Below, piece after piece: positions 1 to 11,467 of a stretch of 64,000 nt of DNA. The notes beneath the pieces are model-generated. The model made no database searches and was not told where the DNA came from. It was given only the letters and a program-made list of their open reading frames with translations. Each line of letters begins with the position of its first letter. Positions within the stretch are counted from its first letter, which is position 1. The translations under genes were made by a program, and so were the position numbers. Source of the stretch: Sphingomonas sp. 35-24ZXX (GTDB lineage: Bacteria > Pseudomonadota > Alphaproteobacteria > Sphingomonadales > Sphingomonadaceae); contig NZ_JROG01000003.1 in the NCBI RefSeq assembly GCF_000786215.1, positions 744,001-808,000 on the forward strand. Reading direction: 5' to 3'.

Positions 1-430
1 GGGCGGTCGCTATTACTATCTTGCTCGCGCCGAGCTCGACATTCCGCTGGGCAGCGGCGCCCGTGAACTCGGCCTGCGTCCGTCGGTGTTCGTCGATGCC
101 GGTGCCGTGTTCGGCGTGGTGACCCCGCTGCTGCAGACCCCCCAGAACCGCGATGAGAACGGCAATCTGCTGTTCCTCACGACAGACGCTGCCGGTGAAA
201 TCATCACCACGACCAGCGCCACCAACGCTGCCGGTGTGGCCAACACGCCCAGCCTGGCGTTCACCGAACAGTTCTTCGGCGATTCGCCCAAGCCGCGTGT
301 TTCGGTGGGCTTCGGCGTCAACTGGAACTCGCCGTTCGGCCCGTTCCGTATCGATATTGCCCGCGCCCTGCTCAAAGAGCCTGGCGACGACACCCGTCTA
401 TTCACATTCAACGTAGGGACTCAGTTCTGA
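1..430 (+). CDS. bamA: Outer membrane protein assembly factor BamA, C-terminal part (5' truncated by window)
   Basis: The reading frame is open from base 2 and gives the last ~142 residues of an Omp85/BamA beta-barrel, the outer-membrane pore that folds and inserts other beta-barrel proteins. The start of the visible part (GGRYYYLARAELDIPLG) and the PFRIDIARALL segment are typical of the final barrel strands. The protein ends in a terminal phenylalanine (VGTQF), the usual outer-membrane barrel signature. The stop codon overlaps the ATG of the next gene (TGATG), so translation of ompH is probably coupled. The order bamA-ompH-fabZ is the standard envelope-biogenesis cluster. The POTRA domains lie upstream of the window. 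Confidence 0.93.
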   Translation, partial: GGRYYYLARAELDIPLGSGARELGLRPSVFVDAGAVFGVVTPLLQTPQNRDENGNLLFLTTDAAGEIITTTSATNAAGVANTPSLAFTEQFFGDSPKPRVSVGFGVNWNSPFGPFRIDIARALLKEPGDDTRLFTFNVGTQF

Positions 431-1122
431 TGAAACTTCTTCTGAAATGCACCGCCGCCGCCCTGATGGCTGCCGGCACCATCGCTTCCGGCGCAATCGC
501 TCCGGTGGCTGCACAGGCTGTCGCCGGTCTTGGCGTTGCCGACCAGCGCCGCGCCGTGATCGAATCGGCCGCGTTCGTGAACGCGAATGCCGCGCGTCCG
601 ACCACCTACAAGGCGCAGTATGATGCGGCGCAGGCCAAGTCGAACCAGATCCGCCAGCAGCTCGAGCCGCTGGTGACCAAGTTCAACACCGACGTCCAGG
701 CGCCCAACGCGCAGGCCAATCAGGCCGCACTGCAGCAGCAGCTGGGCCAGATCCAGCAGCTGCGCGAGCAGGGTTCGCAGGAAGTCCAGGAAATCCTGCA
801 GCCTGTCGCGCTGTCCGAAGCCTATGTTCTGGAACAGATCAGCGACAAGTTCGACGCCGCCGTGCGCAGCGCGATGACCAAGCGCAAGATCAGCATCGTG
901 TTCGAAGTCGGCTCGACGCTGGCGCACAACGATGCCTATGATCTGACCAAGGACATCACGGCCGAGCTGAACGCCGCCATCCCGACCGCACAGCTTGTGC
1001 CGCCGCAGGGTTGGCTGCCGCGTGCGCAGCGTGAACAGCAGGCACGTGCCGCAGCAGCACAGGGCCAGGCTCCGGCAGCAGCGCCCGCCGCCCCGGCAGC
1101 GCAGCAGCCCGAAGGCCGGTAA
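430..1122 (+). CDS. OmpH/Skp family periplasmic chaperone
   Basis: A 230-residue protein with a clear Sec signal peptide (about residues 1-29, ending VAAQA), followed by a Gln/Ala/Leu-rich helical region at about 55-130 that matches the long coiled-coil arms of Skp/OmpH. Skp holds unfolded outer-membrane proteins in the periplasm and delivers them to BamA, which agrees with the overlapping bamA gene upstream. The C-terminus (about 195-230) is a low-complexity Ala/Pro/Gln tail beyond the usual Skp length, probably disordered. The start is fixed by the one-base overlap with the bamA stop. Confidence 0.9.
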   Translation: MKLLLKCTAAALMAAGTIASGAIAPVAAQAVAGLGVADQRRAVIESAAFVNANAARPTTYKAQYDAAQAKSNQIRQQLEPLVTKFNTDVQAPNAQANQAALQQQLGQIQQLREQGSQEVQEILQPVALSEAYVLEQISDKFDAAVRSAMTKRKISIVFEVGSTLAHNDAYDLTKDITAELNAAIPTAQLVPPQGWLPRAQREQQARAAAAQGQAPAAAPAAPAAQQPEGR

Positions 1123-1131
1123 TCGACCGCC

Positions 1132-1590
1132 ATGACCGAAGGCGTGCAGGGATATGACATCCTCAAGGTGATGGCGGCGCTTCCGCACCGCTATCCCATG
1201 CTGCTGGTCGATCGCGTGGCCCGGCTGGACATTGACCAGTCGATCCATGCGATCAAGGCCGTCAGCATGAACGAGCCGTTCTTCCAGGGCCACTTCCCTG
1301 CCCGCCCGATCATGCCCGGCGTCCTCATCATCGAGGCGCTGGCGCAGGCCGCGGGCATCCTGGCCGTCGAGTCCCTGGGTCTCGCAGGCTCGGGCAAGCT
1401 CGTCTATTTCATGGCGATCGACGGTGCGAAGTTCCGCGCGCCGGTGGAGCCCGGCGTGCTGCTCGACCTGCATGCCGAGTTCGAGCAAAAGCGCGCCAAG
1501 GTGTGCAAGTTCAAGGCGCGGGCGGAAATGAACGGCAAGCTGGCCTGCGAGGTCGGCTTCACCGCGATGATCGCCGATCCACCCGCCTGA
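1132..1590 (+). CDS. fabZ: 3-hydroxyacyl-[acyl-carrier-protein] dehydratase FabZ
   Basis: A 152-residue hot-dog-fold enzyme that dehydrates (3R)-hydroxyacyl-ACP to trans-2-enoyl-ACP in type II fatty acid synthesis. The active-site signature [20 protein letters not shown] is complete, with catalytic His at about residue 54 and Glu at about residue 68. Length is normal for FabZ. It starts 9 bp after ompH and is surely in the same transcript. Unlike the enterobacterial cluster, lpxD and lpxA do not flank it here. Confidence 0.96.
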   Translation: MTEGVQGYDILKVMAALPHRYPMLLVDRVARLDIDQSIHAIKAVSMNEPFFQGHFPARPIMPGVLIIEALAQAAGILAVESLGLAGSGKLVYFMAIDGAKFRAPVEPGVLLDLHAEFEQKRAKVCKFKARAEMNGKLACEVGFTAMIADPPA

Positions 1591-1614
1591 CGGCGCACAG
1601 CCCCCGCAAACCGC

Positions 1615-1642
1615 TTGCTTTTGACCCGATGCGGCGTTATGC
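1615..1642 (+). promoter_or_regulatory. Candidate sigma-70-type promoter for rpmE
   Basis: TTGCTT at 1615-1620 and TTATGC at 1637-1642 are separated by 16 bp, about 65 bp before the rpmE start. This is a motif match by eye only. A separate promoter is plausible because rpmE has its own leader and terminator. Confidence 0.35.
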
Positions 1643-1666
1643 GCGCCGCTTCCCATTCATCCTGCG

Positions 1667-1684
1667 GGCTGGTCGGAACCAGCC
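1667..1684 (+). promoter_or_regulatory. Hairpin in the rpmE 5' leader
   Basis: GGCTGGT (1667-1673) and ACCAGCC (1678-1684) form a 7-bp perfect stem with a 4-nt loop (CGGA), about 20 nt before the rpmE ATG. Structured leaders that allow autoregulation are known for L31 genes in several phyla. Whether this one acts that way is inference. Confidence 0.3.
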
Positions 1685-1705
1685 ACATTCAAGGACACTC
1701 GACCA

Positions 1706-1936
1706 ATGAAGAACGATATCCATCCCGATTACCACATGATCAATGTGAAGATGACCGACGGCACCGTCTACCAGACCCGCTCGACCTGGGGCAAGGAAGG
1801 CGACACGATGCAGCTGGATATCGACCCCACCTCGCACCCGGCCTGGACCGGCGGCAATTCGCGCATGCTCGATGCAGGCGGCCAGGTGGCGCGCTTCAAC
1901 AAGCGTTTCGGCGGGATTTCGCTCAAGAAGGGCTGA
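1706..1936 (+). CDS. rpmE: 50S ribosomal protein L31 (type A, cysteine-free)
   Basis: A 76-residue protein of the bacterial L31 family (starts [10 protein letters not shown]; contains the conserved SHPAWTG and FNKRFGG blocks). It has no cysteine, so it lacks the zinc ribbon of C+ L31 proteins. This is the usual form in alphaproteobacteria. It binds the central protuberance of the 50S subunit. The gene lies 115 bp after fabZ and ends before a strong intrinsic terminator. Confidence 0.95.
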   Translation: MKNDIHPDYHMINVKMTDGTVYQTRSTWGKEGDTMQLDIDPTSHPAWTGGNSRMLDAGGQVARFNKRFGGISLKKG

Positions 1937-1961
1937 TCGCCTCGATCTGCTCCAAGCAATC

Positions 1962-2000
1962 AAAAAGGGCTGCGAACCAGATGGTTTCGCAGCCCTTTTT
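1962..2000 (+). terminator. Rho-independent terminator after rpmE
   Basis: AAAAAGGGCTGCGAA (1962-1976) pairs perfectly with TTCGCAGCCCTTTTT (1986-2000), giving a 15-bp stem ending in a T run, 25 bp downstream of the rpmE stop. Confidence 0.9.
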
Positions 2001-2038
2001 CATGGGTGATGGACTTGGAGGCCGAACACGGTTGCCGC

Positions 2039-2226
2039 CCCCCTGCGAAGGCAGGGGCCTATCTCCAGAGCGTTCGGGCTTGGGTAACCGGCCCGGTGTG
2101 CAACTGAACGCCCAGCATATCCACCGAGCGCCCGCGAGGAAGGCAATTGCAGATGATGGGCCCCTGCCTTCGCAGGGGGCCGTCATGATGTGGTGAGTTC
2201 AACAACATGCCCTGCTATCGCAGGGG
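2039..2226. repeat. Cluster of three CCCCTGC-N4-GCAGGGG mini-palindromes
   Basis: Three short hairpins lie between the convergent rpmE and alaS genes: at 2040-2057 (loop GAAG), 2161-2178 (loop CTTC) and a shorter one at 2210-2225 (loop TATC). The first two are also exact inverted copies of each other over 21 bp (2039-2059 against 2159-2179), so they can form one large stem-loop with about 100 nt between. They look like an intergenic REP-type element. No coding sequence is visible in 2001-2235. Confidence 0.75.
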
Positions 2227-2235
2227 GGCAACACC

Positions 2236-4908
<2,673 letters not shown>

Positions 4909-4945
4909 AAGGCGAGTTGAGACGAGATTGAAGCGTTATGTGCGC

Positions 4946-4988
4946 AAAAATAAAGGGGCAGCGCTGGCTTCGTGCCGCGCTGCCCCTT
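4946..4988 (-). terminator. Rho-independent terminator after recA
   Basis: On the minus strand a 12-bp GC-rich stem (arms 4953-4964 and 4977-4988, core AGGGGCAGCGC) is followed by a T-rich stretch (4946-4952). It lies 70-110 nt after the recA stop and upstream of alaS, so alaS probably has its own promoter or relies on readthrough. Confidence 0.8.
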
Positions 4989-5057
4989 CACGATCCTATC
5001 GATCATCGCTGTCACCGCGGATGCCGCCCAGGTAGCTGCCGCAGCCGACAGGATGCG

Positions 5058-6143
5058 TTACATGTCGTCGCCGACATCGTCATCAGCATCGGGACCGGTC
5101 ATCATCTCTTCGGCGACCTTGTCCTTGTGGCCACGGATCAGCGATTCGATCTTCTCGGTCATTTCGGGATGTTCCTTGAGGAACGTCTTGGAATTCTCGC
5201 GCCCCTGCCCGATCCGCACCGAATCGTGGCTGAACCAGCTGCCCGATTTCTCGACGATCCCGGCCTTGACGCCAAGATCGAGAATTTCGCCGATCTTGGA
5301 GATGCCCTCGCCGTACATGATGTCGAACTCGACCTGCTTGAACGGCGGCGCGACCTTGTTCTTGACGACCTTCACCCGGGTGGTGTTGCCGACGATATCG
5401 TCGCGGTCCTTGATCTGTCCGGTACGACGGATGTCGAGACGAACCGACGCATAGAATTTGAGCGCGTTGCCGCCGGTCGTGGTTTCCGGGTTGCCGTACA
5501 TCACGCCGATCTTCATGCGCAGCTGGTTGATGAAGATTACCATACAGCGCGAGCGGCTGATCGAACCGGTCAGCTTGCGCAGCGACTGGCTCATCAGACG
5601 CGCCTGCAGGCCGACATGGCTGTCGCCCATCTCGCCCTCGATTTCGGCACGCGGCACGAGCGCTGCGACCGAATCGACCACCAGCACGTCGATGGCATTG
5701 GAGCGCACCAGCGTATCGACGATTTCCAGCGCCTGCTCGCCAGTATCGGGCTGCGAGACGATCAGCTCGTCGATGTTGACGCCCAGCTTCTTGGCATAGA
5801 CCGGGTCGAGCGCATGTTCGGCATCGACGAATGCGGCGGTGCCGCCGGTCCGCTGCGCCTCTGCAATCACGTGCAGCGCCAGCGTGGTCTTGCCCGAGCT
5901 TTCAGGGCCGTAAATCTCGATGACGCGGCCGCGCGGCAAGCCGCCGACGCCCAGCGCGATATCGAGGCCCAGCGATCCGGTCGAGATCGCCTCGACCTGC
6001 ATCGCTTCCTTGGAACCCAGCCGCATTGCCGATCCCTTGCCGAAGGCCCGGTCGATCTGAGCCAGCGCTGCATCAAGCGCCTTTTGCCTGTCCATGGATT
6101 TCGCCTCTTTTTCGGTCTGGATGAGTTTTAGCTGCCCGGCCAT
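5058..6143 (-). CDS. recA: Recombinase RecA
   Basis: About 361 residues. RecA forms ATP-dependent filaments on single-stranded DNA for homologous recombination and triggers LexA self-cleavage. Walker A is GPESSGKTT, Walker B is the hydrophobic stretch ending [12 protein letters not shown], and the C-terminus is acidic ([10 protein letters not shown]) as expected. The frame is also open from an ATG at 6149, but the purine-rich GAGAGG sits too close to it and fits the ATG at 6143 (MAGQLKL) better. A start at 6095 (MDRQKAL) is also possible. A LexA site lies about 80 bp upstream. Confidence 0.97.
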   Translation of the reverse strand: MAGQLKLIQTEKEAKSMDRQKALDAALAQIDRAFGKGSAMRLGSKEAMQVEAISTGSLGLDIALGVGGLPRGRVIEIYGPESSGKTTLALHVIAEAQRTGGTAAFVDAEHALDPVYAKKLGVNIDELIVSQPDTGEQALEIVDTLVRSNAIDVLVVDSVAALVPRAEIEGEMGDSHVGLQARLMSQSLRKLTGSISRSRCMVIFINQLRMKIGVMYGNPETTTGGNALKFYASVRLDIRRTGQIKDRDDIVGNTTRVKVVKNKVAPPFKQVEFDIMYGEGISKIGEILDLGVKAGIVEKSGSWFSHDSVRIGQGRENSKTFLKEHPEMTEKIESLIRGHKDKVAEEMMTGPDADDDVGDDM

Positions 6144-6219
6144 TGCCATGCCCTCTCTTGCCTAGTTGCTCCGGTCATCCGGTGCAACGACTCAGTGATG
6201 TATATGATTTGTTCTCATG

Positions 6220-6234
6220 GAACAAGTAGGGAAC
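6220..6234 (-). promoter_or_regulatory. LexA (SOS) box upstream of recA
   Basis: The minus strand reads GTTCCCTACTTGTTC, a perfect match to the alphaproteobacterial LexA operator GTTC-N7-GTTC. It overlaps a possible -35 (TTGTTC) with an AT-rich -10 region (TATACA) about 15 bp further on, so LexA would block recA transcription. Placement 77 bp before the start is normal. Confidence 0.85.
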
Positions 6235-6265
6235 ATCACCAGTGTTTGCAAGAGAACAATCGCGT

Positions 6266-6610
6266 TCAGAGCGCGGCGATGACGCTTTCGAGCGAAACCA
6301 TCGTATAGGGCTTGCTCAATGTCGGCGCACCGGCATGGATGGCGGGGATTTCGTCGCCGCCGCCGGTCGCGAAGATATAGGGTACGCCGGCATCGCGCAG
6401 CGCATCGGCCAGCGGCCAGCATTTCTCGCGCCCCAGATTGACGTCGAGGATCGCCGCGTCGAAACCGCCCTTGGCGATGATGGCCAGCCCATCGCTGACG
6501 CTGCTGACCATCGCAGCGATGCCATGGCCCAGCATGTCGAGAAAGTCCTCGATCAGCATTGCGATCATCGCTTCGTCCTCGGCGACGAGGAAGGTCTTGG
6601 GTTCACTCAC
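6266..6610 (-). CDS. Single-domain response regulator of the FAT GUY type
   Basis: A 114-residue protein that is a receiver domain only, with no output domain. The phosphorylation pocket is present: Glu11/Asp12, phospho-acceptor Asp56 (ILDVNLG), Thr82 and Lys100 (LSKPY). The segment PYIFATGGGDEIP fits the PFxFATG[G/Y] motif of the alphaproteobacterial FAT GUY receivers, several of which (the Sdr proteins of Sphingomonas) feed the PhyR general stress response. It lies 15 bp after cckA on the same strand and is probably cotranscribed. Whether CckA or another kinase phosphorylates it cannot be told from sequence. Confidence 0.85.
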   Translation of the reverse strand: MSEPKTFLVAEDEAMIAMLIEDFLDMLGHGIAAMVSSVSDGLAIIAKGGFDAAILDVNLGREKCWPLADALRDAGVPYIFATGGGDEIPAIHAGAPTLSKPYTMVSLESVIAAL

Positions 6611-6625
6611 GTTAGTTCGGGTCCT

Positions 6626-9088
6626 TCACTCTGCAGGGGTGGCGGCAGCGGCGAGCGCGCCGTGGACGGCATCGACGATTTGCGCAACGGAAAACGGCTT
6701 GGGCAGGAAATGCACCTGGTCGATCGAAATGCTCTGGCGCAGCGTTTCCTCGGCATAGCCCGACATGAACAGGATCGGCAATCCGGGCATCCGCTTGCGC
6801 ATTTCCATCGCCATGCCGGGGCCGTCGAGATTGGGCATCACGACATCGCTGACCACCAGATCGAACGGCCCGCTGTCGGCCAGCCGTTCCAGCCCGTCCT
6901 CGCCATCGGTGGCGGTGACAACGGTGAATCCCTGCCGGGTCAGCGCGCGTTCGGCCACGGCGCGCACCATGTCCTCGTCCTCGACCAGCAGCAGCCGGGC
7001 ATTGCCCCACTGGCCAGCATTGACCTTGACCGGCTTGCGGCTGCGCTGCTCGACCGCGCCGCCGCGATAGACCGGGAAGTAGATCGAGAAGGTTGTCCCC
7101 TGCCCCGCCTCGGAGTCGACGAAGATATAGCCGCCCGACTGCTTGACGATGCCGTAAACGGTGGAGAGGCCAAGGCCGGTGCCCTTGCCGACATCCTTGG
7201 TGGTGAAGAACGGTTCGAAGATCCGTGCCTGCACATCGGGCGGAATGCCGACGCCGCTGTCCTCGACCAGGATCGCGCTGTAATCCTCGACCGGCAGGAT
7301 GTCGCTCGCCATCGCGCGGACATCCGCTGCGGTGACCTTGCGGGTGCGGATGGTGAGCGTGCCGCCCGGCGGGCGCTTGGCAAGCATCGCATCGCGCGCG
7401 TTGACCGCCAGGTTCATGATCACCTGTTCGAGCTGCCCCGGATCGGCGCGAACCGGCCCCAGATTGCGGTCGTGCTGCACCTCGAGCACGATCTTTTCAC
7501 CGATCAGCCGCTTGAGCAGCTCGGACGTATCCGAGACGATATCGGGCAGCTGCAGCACCTGCGGCCGCAGCGTCTGCTGGCGCGAGAAGGCCAGCAGGTG
7601 CCGGGTCAGCGAGGCGGCGCGATTGGAATTGCTGCGGATCTGCTGGATGTCGTCATAATCGCTGTCGCCGGGGCTGTGCCGCATCAGCATCAGGTCGCAA
7701 TGGCCGATGATCGCGGTCAGCACGTTGTTGAAATCATGCGCGACGCCGCCCGCCAACTGACCGATCGCCTGCATCTTGCTCGCCTGGGCCACCTGCCGCT
7801 TGAGGCGGCTTTCCTCGCTGTTGTCCTTGATCGACAGCAGCACCGCGGCATCACCCATGCCGCGCAGGCTGGCGAGCGAGAGCGTCACCGGCTCGTCGGG
7901 CTGGTGCCTCAGCCGCAGCGCGACATCGCCCGACATCGCCTGGCCGCTGGCATGGCGGCGCACCGCATCGGCCAGCGCGCCCTTGTCCTCGCGCACGACG
8001 AGATCGCCGGGATAGGGAGGCAGCTCGGCCTCGGTGATCCCGGCGGCGCGGACAAAGGCATCGTTGGCAAACAGGAAGCGCCCGTCGCGATCGGTCATCG
8101 CCAGGCCCACCGGCAGCAAGCCGAGAAGGGTCTGGACATAGCCGAGCGCGGTGCCCTTATCGACGCCGCTGGCATCCTCGTCGATCAGAACGACTAAAGC
8201 GGGCGCCTTTTCGCGCTCTTCGGGATCGGTGGTGTAGAGCGGATCGACCAGCGGCAGGTGGAACAGCCGCAAAGGCACGCCCTTGCGCCCTTCGCGTTCG
8301 AAATAGATCAGGTTGCGATCGTCCGCGCGCAGGAAGCTGGCGAGGTCACGGCCGACGACATTGCCCGCCTCGGCACCCGCAGCCCGTGCGGCAAAGGCGC
8401 TGTTGGCGGCGCGGATGCGCCCTTCGGGGCTGATAGCGGCGGCCATGAACCCGCCCTCGCCCAGCGCGCGGCCCGGTCGCCCGGTCAGCATGGTGTCGGC
8501 CTCGGTCGCCAGATCGAACCTCTGCACCGGCTCGAAGCGCCACAGCAGATAATCCTGCCCGCGCCCCACGCGCTGCACCCGGGCATCGATATGCGTGCCC
8601 GATGCGACCAGACCTGCGGCACTGCCCTGGCCATCGCGCCACGCGGCACGCCCGGCTTCTGCCAGCAGATCGCCGCCCTGGCCGGCCAGCGGCAGCTTGG
8701 GCGGTACCATGTCGGATCCGAACTGGTCGATGAACCGCTGGTTGGCGCAGATCATCCGCCCGGCCTCGTCGGTAATGGCGATCGCGATCAGCGGATGGTC
8801 GGTCGCGGCATGGGTGACCGACCAGTCGGGCAGCACCCGCTGCACGCTGGTGCGCGGCGGAAACTGGTGCCGCAGCAACAGGATCAGCGCCGCGAGCCCG
8901 GCCAGCCCGGCAGCAAACAGCGCGAGCGGAACCCAGTCGCCCAGCGCGAGCCAGATCAGCCCGCCGCTCAGCACCAGTCCGCCGATGATGATCAGCGCGG
9001 TGATGCGCGCATCGGGGGCATCGGGATCGGGCAGTGCGGGCAACCATTCCGGCCAGTCAAGGTCGGTGCGGGCACGAGTGGTGTTCAA
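6626..9088 (-). CDS. cckA: Hybrid sensor histidine kinase/phosphatase CckA
   Basis: An 820-residue membrane-anchored hybrid kinase. Two transmembrane helices lie at about residues 30-72, followed by PAS-like sensor regions (about 90-430). The HisKA dimerisation domain has the phospho-His at about 451 ([12 protein letters not shown]). The HATPase domain has the DSGVGIP and GTGLGLS boxes. The C-terminal receiver has acceptor Asp at about 748 (VVSDVVMPN) and the LPKPFS end typical of CckA. In alphaproteobacteria CckA drives the ChpT-CtrA phosphorelay that controls the cell cycle, motility and GTA genes. It is longer than Caulobacter CckA (691 residues), mainly in the sensor region. Confidence 0.93.
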   Translation of the reverse strand: MNTTRARTDLDWPEWLPALPDPDAPDARITALIIIGGLVLSGGLIWLALGDWVPLALFAAGLAGLAALILLLRHQFPPRTSVQRVLPDWSVTHAATDHPLIAIAITDEAGRMICANQRFIDQFGSDMVPPKLPLAGQGGDLLAEAGRAAWRDGQGSAAGLVASGTHIDARVQRVGRGQDYLLWRFEPVQRFDLATEADTMLTGRPGRALGEGGFMAAAISPEGRIRAANSAFAARAAGAEAGNVVGRDLASFLRADDRNLIYFEREGRKGVPLRLFHLPLVDPLYTTDPEEREKAPALVVLIDEDASGVDKGTALGYVQTLLGLLPVGLAMTDRDGRFLFANDAFVRAAGITEAELPPYPGDLVVREDKGALADAVRRHASGQAMSGDVALRLRHQPDEPVTLSLASLRGMGDAAVLLSIKDNSEESRLKRQVAQASKMQAIGQLAGGVAHDFNNVLTAIIGHCDLMLMRHSPGDSDYDDIQQIRSNSNRAASLTRHLLAFSRQQTLRPQVLQLPDIVSDTSELLKRLIGEKIVLEVQHDRNLGPVRADPGQLEQVIMNLAVNARDAMLAKRPPGGTLTIRTRKVTAADVRAMASDILPVEDYSAILVEDSGVGIPPDVQARIFEPFFTTKDVGKGTGLGLSTVYGIVKQSGGYIFVDSEAGQGTTFSIYFPVYRGGAVEQRSRKPVKVNAGQWGNARLLLVEDEDMVRAVAERALTRQGFTVVTATDGEDGLERLADSGPFDLVVSDVVMPNLDGPGMAMEMRKRMPGLPILFMSGYAEETLRQSISIDQVHFLPKPFSVAQIVDAVHGALAAAATPAE

Positions 9089-9202
9089 AGTCGTCAGATC
9101 CCCCTGGCAGGGCGCATCGGCCCGCCTTTCAGTAGATCGACGCTAGCGCAAAGTTATCGGCGTTACAAATTGCAGTTGCGCTCAAGTGAAGCGGCAATGC
9201 GT

Positions 9203-9763
9203 TCAGGGGTGCCGCACCCGCGCCAGCCTGCGACGACGCTTGCCCGCGATCCAGACGCGCCAGCCGATCGCGCTCACGACATAGCCGACCGCTGCCAGCA
9301 CCACGGCCAGCACGACAAGGCCAAACGCGGTGATCGAGGCAGCCCCGGTCAGCCACCCCATCCACGTCTCGACCTGCGGCTGGTTGAGTGCGGTCGCCAC
9401 CGGCTGGCCAAAGGTGTTGGCGTCGATCCGCAGGATGAAGCTGCCGACATGATAGCTCGCCAGCCAGAACAGCGGCGTGGTGAAAGGATTGGTGATGAAG
9501 GTGGTGAGCGCTGCAACCGGCACATTGGCACGCACCGGCAATGCCAGCAGAGCCGCAGCGAAGATCTGGCCGAGCGGAATGATCACGCCCACCAGCACGC
9601 CCAGCGCCACGCCGCGCGGAACCGATCGCCGGGTGAAACGCCATAGATCGGAGCGGAGCACGCGCGCGGCAAAGGGCTTGATGAAGCGGTTCTGCTCCAT
9701 GCTCTCGCGCGTCGGAAGATTGCGTCCAACCCAGCGGGTGAACCGGCTCTCGGTCAACTCCAA
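9203..9763 (-). CDS. DUF2062 domain membrane protein
   Basis: A 186-residue protein of the DUF2062 family (function unknown). The family hallmark is visible: a basic N-terminal part, then GVALGVLVGVIIPLGQ and the TFITNPFTTPLFW segment, with three to four hydrophobic helices and a positively charged C-terminal tail (KRRRRLARV). It probably sits in the inner membrane. It is upstream of cckA on the same strand with a 114-bp gap. The stretch 9764-10013 before it holds no recognisable gene or structure. Confidence 0.88.
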   Translation of the reverse strand: MELTESRFTRWVGRNLPTRESMEQNRFIKPFAARVLRSDLWRFTRRSVPRGVALGVLVGVIIPLGQIFAAALLALPVRANVPVAALTTFITNPFTTPLFWLASYHVGSFILRIDANTFGQPVATALNQPQVETWMGWLTGAASITAFGLVVLAVVLAAVGYVVSAIGWRVWIAGKRRRRLARVRHP

Positions 9764-10013
9764 ACCCTTATGCCCTTATTGTGTCGTGATGACCGCAACG
9801 CCGCTCATGTGGGAACGCCGCCGCAAAACGCCATAGCAACATCAGGATTAAAACGACGTTTACCCCGACCCGGCAAACGAATCAGGATGCATCCTCGTTA
9901 GAGCGCATGGAATAGCGCACTTGGGTGATCTGGCGCACGCCGCTGGTATGAAACGACGGGTTTCTTCGATGGGCGGAGTGCGTTTGCCGGATGAGGCGGG
10001 GCGCCGGGTGCGC

Positions 10014-10496
10014 CTAGCCCTTATCGCGCATGATACGGCCCTGTTCGCGCTTCCATTCACGGTCCTTGGTCGCCGCGCGCTTGTCGGGGGCCTTCTTGCC
10101 CTTGGCGAGCGCGAGTTCGACCTTGGCGCGGCCGCGGCCGTTGAAGAACACCGAGAGCGGCACCAAAGTCATCCCCTGACGGTTGACCGCACCATGCAGC
10201 TTGGCGATCTCGCGCGCGTGCAGCAGCAGCTTGCGCGGGCGCCTGGGCTCGTGGTTCTCGCGATTGCCATGGCTGTATTCGGGGATGTTCGAGTTGATCA
10301 GCCAGACCTGCTCGTCCTTGATCTCGGCATAGCTCTCCGCGATCGTGCCCTCGCCAAAGCGCAGCGCCTTGACCTCGGTGCCGGTCAGCGCGATCCCGGC
10401 CTCGTAGACCGTATCGATGGCATAATCGTAGCGGGCGCGCCGGTTCTCGGCGACGGTCTTCTTCTTGTCAAAGGTCTCGGGCTTGGGCCGCGCCAT
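10014..10496 (-). CDS. smpB: SsrA (tmRNA)-binding protein SmpB
   Basis: A 160-residue protein needed for trans-translation. SmpB delivers alanyl-tmRNA to stalled ribosomes. The conserved blocks [24 protein letters not shown]-like ([12 protein letters not shown]) and RKLLLH are present, and the basic C-terminal tail ([12 protein letters not shown]) is the part that enters the mRNA channel. The ATG at 10496 overlaps the dapA stop by one base (TGATG), indicating translational coupling. A TTG one codon earlier is less likely. Confidence 0.96.
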   Translation of the reverse strand: MARPKPETFDKKKTVAENRRARYDYAIDTVYEAGIALTGTEVKALRFGEGTIAESYAEIKDEQVWLINSNIPEYSHGNRENHEPRRPRKLLLHAREIAKLHGAVNRQGMTLVPLSVFFNGRGRAKVELALAKGKKAPDKRAATKDREWKREQGRIMRDKG

Positions 10497-11371
10497 CAAA
10501 TAAGCCCTGCATGGACAAGCGCCGCATCGACTGCCTTGCGGCTCTTCTTGTCGGGCGGGGTCATCGGCAAGCGCAGATCGGGCAGAAAATCGGGCCGCAC
10601 CCGATTGAGCGCATATTTCACCGGGCCGGGCGACGCGTCAGAAAACATCGCCGAATGCAGCGGGTACAGCCGGTCGTTCAGCGCCAGCGCCGCCTTGTAA
10701 TCGCCCTTGGCGAGCGCTGCCTGAAACTGCGCGCAGAGTGCCGGGGCGACATTCGCGGTCACCGAGATGCAGCCCACGCCGCCCATCGCGCGATGACCCA
10801 AAGCCAGTTCGTCGTTGCCCGACATCTGGCAGAACTTCTTGCCGCACTGCGCGCGCTGCGCACTGACCCGCTCGAGATCGCCGGTCGCATCCTTGACGCC
10901 GATGATCGTGGGGAAGCGGGATAGCTTGGCCATCGTCTCTACCTTGATGTCGGTGACCGTGCGCGCGGGCACGTTGTAGAGCATGATCGGCAGGTCGCAC
11001 GCCTCGGTCAGCGCCTTGAAATGCGCGCGCACGCCATCCTGGCCGGGGCGGTTGTAATAAGGCGGCACGACCAGCGCAGCGCTGGCACCTGCGGCCTTGG
11101 CATTGTGCATGTGACCGATCGCGACCTTGGTGTCGTTCGATCCGCAGCCGGCGATCACGGGCACACGGCCAGCCGCCTGCTCGACGCAGACGCGCACGAC
11201 ATAATCATGCTCCTCGATCGACATTGTCGCTGCCTCGCCGGTGGTGCCGCACGGGACAAGCCCCGAACTGCCATTCTCGATTTGCCAGTCGATCAACGCA
11301 CGAAAGGCGGACTCGTCAAACGCTCCGTCGCGGAATGGGGTCGCAAGGGCCGGAATTGAGCCGGAAAACAT
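10496..11371 (-). CDS. dapA: 4-hydroxy-tetrahydrodipicolinate synthase DapA
   Basis: A 291-residue TIM-barrel aldolase that condenses pyruvate with aspartate semialdehyde, the first step of lysine/diaminopimelate synthesis. It has the PCGTTGEA motif, the active-site Tyr in MLYNVPART, and the Schiff-base lysine in IGVKDATGD. The ribosome binding site AAAGGAG is 7 nt before the ATG. It is the first gene of a dapA-smpB unit, with a divergent lytic transglycosylase gene upstream. Confidence 0.96.
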   Translation of the reverse strand: MFSGSIPALATPFRDGAFDESAFRALIDWQIENGSSGLVPCGTTGEAATMSIEEHDYVVRVCVEQAAGRVPVIAGCGSNDTKVAIGHMHNAKAAGASAALVVPPYYNRPGQDGVRAHFKALTEACDLPIMLYNVPARTVTDIKVETMAKLSRFPTIIGVKDATGDLERVSAQRAQCGKKFCQMSGNDELALGHRAMGGVGCISVTANVAPALCAQFQAALAKGDYKAALALNDRLYPLHSAMFSDASPGPVKYALNRVRPDFLPDLRLPMTPPDKKSRKAVDAALVHAGLI

Positions 11372-11467
11372 GGGGTAGCTCCTTTACCTCGCTCGAAAAT
11401 CGGGCAAGAACGATTGTGCATCGACACGCTCGTGTGTTCAGCGCCTGATAAGGATCGAAAGCGCATC

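Noticed and set aside
6242-8197. 651-codon open frame on the plus strand
   Set aside because: Antisense to the receiver and cckA genes; no recognisable domain.
9764-10013. Possible small RNA or gene between smpB and the DUF2062 gene
   Set aside because: No frame with coding bias, no hairpin with a T run, and no known RNA motif was seen.
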